A stretch of 38,233 bases of DNA, taken from assembly GCA_905479835.1 (NCBI GenBank), contig CAJQNZ010000006.1:1-38233 (forward strand), written 5' to 3'. A model generated the notes under the pieces. The model saw only the letters and a program-made list of their open reading frames with translations, had not been told where the DNA came from and ran no database searches. Positions 34,031-38,233 of this stretch are shown here, piece after piece. Positions within the stretch are counted from its first letter, which is position 1. Each line of letters starts with the position of its first letter. The DNA comes from an uncultured Flavobacteriaceae bacterium (GTDB lineage Bacteria; Bacteroidota; Bacteroidia; Flavobacteriales; Flavobacteriaceae). The position numbers were made by a program, and so were the translations under genes.

Positions 34031-34957
34031 TTATTTATTGATGATTCTTACACCATCAGTATTAATTTTTGTAACATAGATATCAAATTTGATATCTGTT
34101 TTTGAATAAACTTCTTTCATTGCATTTGCAACTTTATTAGCAATATCAGATCCTTTGGATAATGAAAAAATAGAGGGTCCTGAACCTGATATTCCACAAC
34201 CTAATGCTCCAGCATTTAATGAAGCAATTCTTATTTCTTTAAAATGTGGGATTAATTGTGATCTATGAGGCTCAACTATATAATCGTGTAACGAATCCGC
34301 AATCAGATCATAATCATTTGTGTATAATCCACTTATAAAACTACCAACATTTGCCCATTGTTTTATAGCGCTTGAGAGCTCAATTTTAACAGGTAAAATA
34401 CCTCTTGCTTCTGAAGTTTTAATTTCGATCTGAGGATGTATTACTGTAGCGTACAATTCAGATGGAGTAGGCAATTCAACTATTTTTAATGGATCAACAC
34501 TTTTTACCAATGTAAATCCTCCAAACAGTCCAGGTGCAACATTATCGGCGTGTTCAACTCCACTGGCAACCGCTTCTCCTTTCATTCCAAATAGCGTTAA
34601 CTGCTGTTTGTCAAATGTTTTTCCTAGGATTTCATTAATTGCAAATACTGCTCCTGATGCGCTAGCTGAAGAACTTCCAACACCACTTCCAGGTTTTATA
34701 TTTTTATAAATTTCTATTTCTACTCCAAAATCTGCTTTTGCAGCTTCCAATATAGCTAATGCAGCAACTCCTGCAACATTCTTTTCAGTTTCAAAAGGCA
34801 AGTCAGCTCCAACTATCTTGGTTATTGTAACCCCTTTTTCTTTAGTTTTTCGGACAACCATTTCATCACCCTTAGTATCTAAGCAGAAACCTAATACATC
34901 ATAACCACAAGAAACATTGGCAACTGTTGCTGGAGAAAATATTTTTATTTCATTCAT
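34031..34957 (-). CDS. thrB: Homoserine kinase
   Basis: Phosphorylates homoserine to O-phosphohomoserine, the substrate of ThrC. The 308-residue protein belongs to the GHMP kinase family: the N-terminal strand KIFSPATVANVSCGYDVLGF, the ATP loop KPGSGVGSSSASASGAV near residue 90, and the C-terminal glycine-rich motif CGISGSGPSIFSLS near residue 255 are all present. It lies between thrA (79 bases upstream, with a REP-like hairpin in the gap) and thrC (6 bases downstream). Confidence 0.96.
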   Translation of the reverse strand: MNEIKIFSPATVANVSCGYDVLGFCLDTKGDEMVVRKTKEKGVTITKIVGADLPFETEKNVAGVAALAILEAAKADFGVEIEIYKNIKPGSGVGSSSASASGAVFAINEILGKTFDKQQLTLFGMKGEAVASGVEHADNVAPGLFGGFTLVKSVDPLKIVELPTPSELYATVIHPQIEIKTSEARGILPVKIELSSAIKQWANVGSFISGLYTNDYDLIADSLHDYIVEPHRSQLIPHFKEIRIASLNAGALGCGISGSGPSIFSLSKGSDIANKVANAMKEVYSKTDIKFDIYVTKINTDGVRIINK

Positions 34958-34977
34958 TTAATTAATATTTCTTGGTA

Positions 34978-35031
34978 ACTGAGTGGAGTCGAAGTTATTT
35001 TTATTTTCACGTCATTTCGACTTTACTCAAT
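34978..35031. repeat. REP-like palindrome in the thrA-thrB gap
   Basis: The left arm ACTGAGTGGAGTCGAAGT (34978-34995) and right arm ATTTCGACTTTACTCAAT (35014-35031) are inverted repeats matching at 14 of 18 positions, some of the mismatches becoming G-U pairs in RNA. It fills most of the 79-base gap between the thrA stop and the thrB start. As RNA it would form a hairpin in the middle of the operon message. Confidence 0.75.
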
Positions 35032-35036
35032 GATCA

Positions 35037-37487
35037 TTACTTATTTCCAATTCGTATAATATCTGCAAATAGTCCTGAAGCCGTAACCTCTGCTCCAGCA
35101 CCTGCTCCTTTAATAATAAGAGGCTGGTCTGGATACCTATCTGTATAAAACAGCACAATATTATCAGAACCTTCCAGATTGTAAAATGGATGATCTACTG
35201 AAATATGTTGCAATCCTACTTTCCCTTTTCCATTATCAAATTCTGCTACATATTTCAATCTACAACTTTTCTTTTCAGCCTCAATTCTTAATTGATTAAA
35301 ATGTGCTGCATGAGGTTCCAAAGTATTCATGAAATCTTCAACAGAATCGGCTTCTATACTTTCTTTGGGTAGAAAAGAATTGTTATCTATATCTTCAAGT
35401 TCCAGTACATTTCCACTTTCTCTAGCTAAAATAAGAATCTTTCTCATTACATCTACGCCACTCAGGTCAATTCTTGGGTCAGGTTCCGTGAAACCTTGAA
35501 TTCCTGCTTGTTTTACAACATCATAAAACGAAGTTTTTTCATTGAAATTATTAAATATAAAATTAAGGCTTCCTGATAAAACAGCCTGAATTTTATGTAC
35601 TTTATCACCAGATAATATTAAATTTTTCAAAGTATCAATAATAGGTAATCCTGCTCCAACGTTGGTCTCAAACAAGAATGGAGCATCATATTTTTTTGAT
35701 AAATAGTTCAATTCTTGGTATTTTTCATATTCTGACGAACAAGCAATTTTATTACAAGTTACAACCGCAATACTGTTTCTTAAATAATCAGCATATCGTG
35801 TCGAAATCTCTTTATTGGCCGTGTTGTCTATAAAAATACTATTGCGATAATTTAATTCTTTAACCTTATTTAAAAAGTTATCCAAATTCAATTTTTCACC
35901 ATTATCAACTAAATCTTTTTTCCAATTTTCTAAATCAATTCCGTCAGCATTAAAAAACATTTTTTTAGAATTGGAAATACCTATAACTCTCACGTCCAAT
36001 TTTTGCTTCTCCTGAAGATATTGTTGCTGTTTGCGAATCTGTTCCAATAATTTCCCACCTACATTACCAACACCAATAGCAAATAAATTTAATTGTTTGT
36101 TATTTCCTTCAAAAAATACATTATGCAATGTGTTTAATGCTTTTTTAATATCTTTTTGATCAACAACAGCGGTAATATTTTTTTCAGATGCACCTTGTGC
36201 AATTGCTCTGATATTCACATTATTTCGTCCTAATGCGCTAAACATTTTTCCGCTCACACCTTGATGATTTTTCATGTTTTCTCCTACCAATGCTATGATA
36301 GAAAGATTGTCCTCAATAATCAATGGATCAATGATTTTTTGACTCATTTCATATGCGAATGCTTGATTGAATAAACTTTCTGCAAGGGCAACATCTTTAC
36401 TATCAATTCCCATACATAAAAAATGTTCTGAAGAAGCTTGAGTAACTAATGAAACATTAATTTTAGCATTTGAAAGCACTTCCAAAATGCGCTTGGTAAA
36501 ACCTGGAATACCTATCATTCCACTACCTTCAACAGTAAGTAAAGCAATATTCTCTATATGACTTATTCCTTTAGCAGGAATTGAATTATCATTTTTTTTA
36601 CTTGTAATAAGTGTTCCTTTTGCTTCTGGTTCAAATGTGTTTTTTATGCGAATAGGAATTTCTTTTTCTAAAACTGGCTGGATCGTAGGAGCAAAGAGCA
36701 CTTTTGCACCAAAATGTGATAGTTCCATTGCTTCTTTATAGGAAATATGCACAATTGGCTTGGCTTGCTTTACAATTTTTGGGTTGGCACTATACATTCC
36801 GCTTACATCTGTCCAAATCTGTAATTCGCTAGCATTTAATGCTTTTGCAAATATGGATGCTGTATAATCTGAACCTCCTCGACCAAGGGTTGAATTTTCG
36901 CCATTAAAAGTCGAAGAGACAAATCCTGGTGCAAGAAGTATCTTAGATTTTTCAAGTTTATAATATTCTTGAATTTTTTTTTCGGTAATGGCAAAATCTA
37001 CTTTGGCATTGGTATAGTTTTCATCAGTTATTATGAGTTCTTGTGAGTTTTTAAAGGAAGCACTAAGATTTCTATCTTTCATAGCTTCTGAAATTATATA
37101 GGACGAAAGGATCTCTCCGAAACTAGAAACCTTATCATTGGTCTTATTAGAAAACTCATTAATTAAATAAATTCCTTTTAAAATATTTTTTAATTTGTCA
37201 AAATAATTTTTTACTTGAGTAACAACTGATTCTTGGATATTCCCTTGAATTAATTTCTGTACAGTTTCTATGTGACGATTTTCAAGCGCATCTATGTCAG
37301 AGATATATGAAGTATCTTTTCTTTCTGCTTTCCTTCCTGATTCCAACAGAACATCTGTAGATCCACCTAGAGCAGAAACCACTACAATTATGGGTTCGTT
37401 TATTGAACTATGTATGGCAATATCAATTACTTTATTGATATTGTCTGCATTTGCAACTGATGTACCTCCAAATTTTAAAACTTTCAT
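35037..37487 (-). CDS. thrA: Bifunctional aspartate kinase/homoserine dehydrogenase I
   Basis: An 816-residue fusion that performs the first and third steps of the Thr/Met/Ile branch from aspartate. The N-terminal aspartokinase (MKVLKFGGTSVANADNI; GRGGSDYTASIFAKAL) is followed by two ACT regulatory domains (~310-460, with LLTVEGSGMIGIPG and IIALVGENMKNHQGVSG). The homoserine dehydrogenase has the Rossmann motif GVGNVGGKLLEQI, the catalytic-region TNVGAGLPIIDTLK and LSGSLNFIF, and GFTEPDPRIDLSG. ACT domains imply threonine feedback inhibition. It is preceded by a leader peptide and attenuator and followed by thrB and thrC. Confidence 0.97.
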   Translation of the reverse strand: MKVLKFGGTSVANADNINKVIDIAIHSSINEPIIVVVSALGGSTDVLLESGRKAERKDTSYISDIDALENRHIETVQKLIQGNIQESVVTQVKNYFDKLKNILKGIYLINEFSNKTNDKVSSFGEILSSYIISEAMKDRNLSASFKNSQELIITDENYTNAKVDFAITEKKIQEYYKLEKSKILLAPGFVSSTFNGENSTLGRGGSDYTASIFAKALNASELQIWTDVSGMYSANPKIVKQAKPIVHISYKEAMELSHFGAKVLFAPTIQPVLEKEIPIRIKNTFEPEAKGTLITSKKNDNSIPAKGISHIENIALLTVEGSGMIGIPGFTKRILEVLSNAKINVSLVTQASSEHFLCMGIDSKDVALAESLFNQAFAYEMSQKIIDPLIIEDNLSIIALVGENMKNHQGVSGKMFSALGRNNVNIRAIAQGASEKNITAVVDQKDIKKALNTLHNVFFEGNNKQLNLFAIGVGNVGGKLLEQIRKQQQYLQEKQKLDVRVIGISNSKKMFFNADGIDLENWKKDLVDNGEKLNLDNFLNKVKELNYRNSIFIDNTANKEISTRYADYLRNSIAVVTCNKIACSSEYEKYQELNYLSKKYDAPFLFETNVGAGLPIIDTLKNLILSGDKVHKIQAVLSGSLNFIFNNFNEKTSFYDVVKQAGIQGFTEPDPRIDLSGVDVMRKILILARESGNVLELEDIDNNSFLPKESIEADSVEDFMNTLEPHAAHFNQLRIEAEKKSCRLKYVAEFDNGKGKVGLQHISVDHPFYNLEGSDNIVLFYTDRYPDQPLIIKGAGAGAEVTASGLFADIIRIGNK

Positions 37488-37570
37488 CGGTATTTTACTT
37501 TATATATTGTTATTATTTATAATTGTTTTTTTGTTTACGAATGTAAAACATATGAAATCGGATGATATGT

Positions 37571-37594
37571 AAAAAGAGATACCCTTAAAGGGTA
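37571..37594 (-). terminator. Leader terminator (attenuator) of the thr operon
   Basis: On the minus strand TACCCT-TTA-AGGGTA forms a 6-bp stem with a 3-base loop, followed by TCTCTTTTT. The stop codon of the leader peptide lies in the stem-loop. It sits about 85 bases before the thrA start. An outer pairing of ATGATAT (within the leader ORF) with ATATCAT (37562-37568) can enclose it. The stem is short, so termination strength is uncertain. Confidence 0.65.
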
Positions 37595-37650
37595 ATAATA
37601 GTTGATATCATAGAAATAGACACCATTGAAGTGGTGCATGTAGTGTCCAT
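37585..37650 (-). CDS. Thr/Ile/Met-rich leader peptide of the thr operon
   Basis: A 21-codon ORF starting at ATG 37650 and ending at TAA 37587-37585. It begins MDTTCTTSM and ends MISTIITL. Six of 21 residues are Thr, four Ile and three Met, exactly the end products of the ThrA pathway, as in the unrelated E. coli thrL. Two Thr pairs (codons 3-4 and 6-7) and the ATT ATT ACC run near the end are candidate stall sites. Codons 6-10 form a hairpin (CACCA with TGGTG, 37621-37636), and the last codons enter the terminator stem. A -7 promoter motif lies 29 bases upstream. Low charged-residue content and position make it a regulatory, not functional, peptide. Not annotated by length-limited gene finders. 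Confidence 0.8.
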   Translation of the reverse strand: MDTTCTTSMVSISMISTIITL

Positions 37651-37678
37651 AAAAATGAATGTTTTATTTGACATAAGG

Positions 37679-37686
37679 CAAATGTA
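37679..37686 (-). promoter_or_regulatory. Putative -7 element of the thr operon
   Basis: The minus strand reads TACATTTG, matching TAnnTTTG. Predicted initiation is about 25 bases before the leader ATG, giving a short 5' end and a leader RNA of roughly 190 bases before thrA. A clear -33 TTTG is not seen. Confidence 0.6.
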
Positions 37687-37736
37687 AGTCTATTTTTTAA
37701 ACGATAATATTATTTTAAAATTTTTATATATTTCAT

Positions 37737-37784
37737 AAAATAAGTCCAATAAATAATTTAATAATAATCTACAGGACTTATTTT
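37737..37784 (-). terminator. Inverted repeat after lysA, probable terminator
   Basis: AAAATAAGTCC (37737-37747) and GGACTTATTTT (37774-37784) are perfect 11-base inverted repeats with a 26-base AT loop. The structure begins 24 bases after the lysA stop codon; T residues are mainly within the stem. It separates lysA transcription from the thr promoter. Confidence 0.6.
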
Positions 37785-37807
37785 CTAATGATACTATAAT
37801 GATAGAA

Positions 37808-38233
37808 CTATTCTAGATCTATTGCAACTTCTTTTTTAACAATATCTTCAAATGTTTCTCTTTCTCGTATTAAATAATCTTCTCCATTATAAATTAATAC
37901 TTCTGTAGGTCTATATCTTGAATTATAATTGGAAGCCATTGAAAAACAATAAGCACCAGCATTATCAAAACATAAGATGTCTCCTTCTGTAATTTCATTA
38001 ATTCTACGGTTAGAGCCAAAAGTATCTGTTTCACATATGTAACCAACAACTGTATAGTAACGCTCTCTTCCTTTAGGTTTAGATAAATTTGTAATATGAT
38101 GATAAGAGTCATACATCATAGGACGTACAAGGTGATTAAAACCACTATCTATTCCAGCAAATACTGTTGAAGTTGTCTGTTTAATTACATTTACTCTTGC
38201 CAAAAATTTTCCAGATTCACTTACTAGAAATTT
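37808..38233 (-). CDS. lysA: Diaminopimelate decarboxylase, C-terminal part
   Basis: Last step of lysine synthesis (meso-diaminopimelate to lysine), PLP-dependent. The frame is open to the right edge, so the N-terminal barrel is outside the window; about 141 residues are seen. The C-terminal β-domain of the alanine racemase-like group III decarboxylases is clear: FAGIDSGFNHLVRPMMYDSYHHI, the active-site Cys in CETDTFGSNR, and the conserved Tyr in NAGAYCFSMASNYNSR, which contacts PLP and substrate. The TTG at 38203 is an internal Leu codon, not a start. It lies upstream of the thr operon in the same direction, an aspartate-family cluster. Confidence 0.9.
   Translation of the reverse strand, partial: KFLVSESGKFLARVNVIKQTTSTVFAGIDSGFNHLVRPMMYDSYHHITNLSKPKGRERYYTVVGYICETDTFGSNRRINEITEGDILCFDNAGAYCFSMASNYNSRYRPTEVLIYNGEDYLIRERETFEDIVKKEVAIDLE

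Noticed and set aside
37501-37560. Second leader ORF or hairpin close to thrA (ATG at about 37551, GTTTTAC/GTAAAC)
   Set aside because: The short ORF has no amino acid bias relevant to the pathway, and the hairpin is followed by A rather than T residues on the transcript strand.
38201-38203. TTG as start of a 131-residue protein
   Set aside because: The frame is open to the window edge and continues the DAP decarboxylase C-terminal domain, so this is an internal Leu codon.
1-38233. CRISPR array, tRNA or rRNA genes
   Set aside because: No regularly spaced direct repeats with unique spacers, no cloverleaf-like segments and no rRNA sequence were found by reading both strands.

Overview
The window looks like a chromosomal segment of a member of the Bacteroidota, most likely the family Flavobacteriaceae. 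The DNA is AT-rich. Gene starts lack clear Shine-Dalgarno sequences, and several are preceded by the Bacteroidota -7 promoter motif TAnnTTTG. One secreted protein carries a type IX secretion (T9SS) C-terminal sorting domain, and gene families typical of flavobacteria (DUF6090, DUF4870, short Gly-rich-start membrane proteins) are present. I saw no rRNA, tRNA or CRISPR array.

Positions 1-2032 look like the end of an integrative element: an unrecognised gene cut by the window edge, a tyrosine recombinase and an excisionase-like zinc/helix-turn-helix protein, all on the minus strand, next to the 3' end of mnmE. That end of mnmE is a known integration site in other bacteria (SGI1). Six copies of the hexamer GCAACA/TGTTGC surround the candidate promoter of the recombination genes.

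Positions 2015-15233 are mostly housekeeping: mnmE; a DUF4870 membrane protein; a tightly packed minus-strand operon of a universal stress protein, a SulP anion transporter, the tRNA hydroxylase MiaE and a DUF4268 protein; a divergent Na+/H+ antiporter; dnaX; a long-chain acyl-CoA ligase; a two-gene set for a lipoprotein and a Lys/Glu-rich secreted protein; and a thioredoxin-like protein. dnaX contains a run of ten A residues exactly between its clamp-loader core and tau-specific part, where slippage in either direction would produce a short gamma-like protein.

Positions 15532-32610 hold purL, a T9SS-exported endonuclease I, an RsmB-type rRNA methyltransferase, recG (broken by a one-base frameshift in this sequence), a short-chain dehydrogenase, a DUF2200 protein, pheT-pyrD, a DUF6090 protein, a LURP-one-like protein, an HMG-CoA lyase and a tandem pair of small membrane proteins sharing an almost identical 86-bp core. 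A fossil of a second DUF6090 gene start and a palindromic repeat lie at 25410-25522.

Positions 32711-38233 form an aspartate-family amino acid cluster: lysA (partial), a terminator, then thrA-thrB-thrC. Upstream of thrA there is a promoter, a 21-codon leader ORF packed with Thr, Ile and Met codons, and a terminator hairpin overlapping its stop codon. This is a classic-looking transcription attenuator. The same operon carries two copies of the palindromic repeat family, one between thrA and thrB and one inserted in frame inside thrC.
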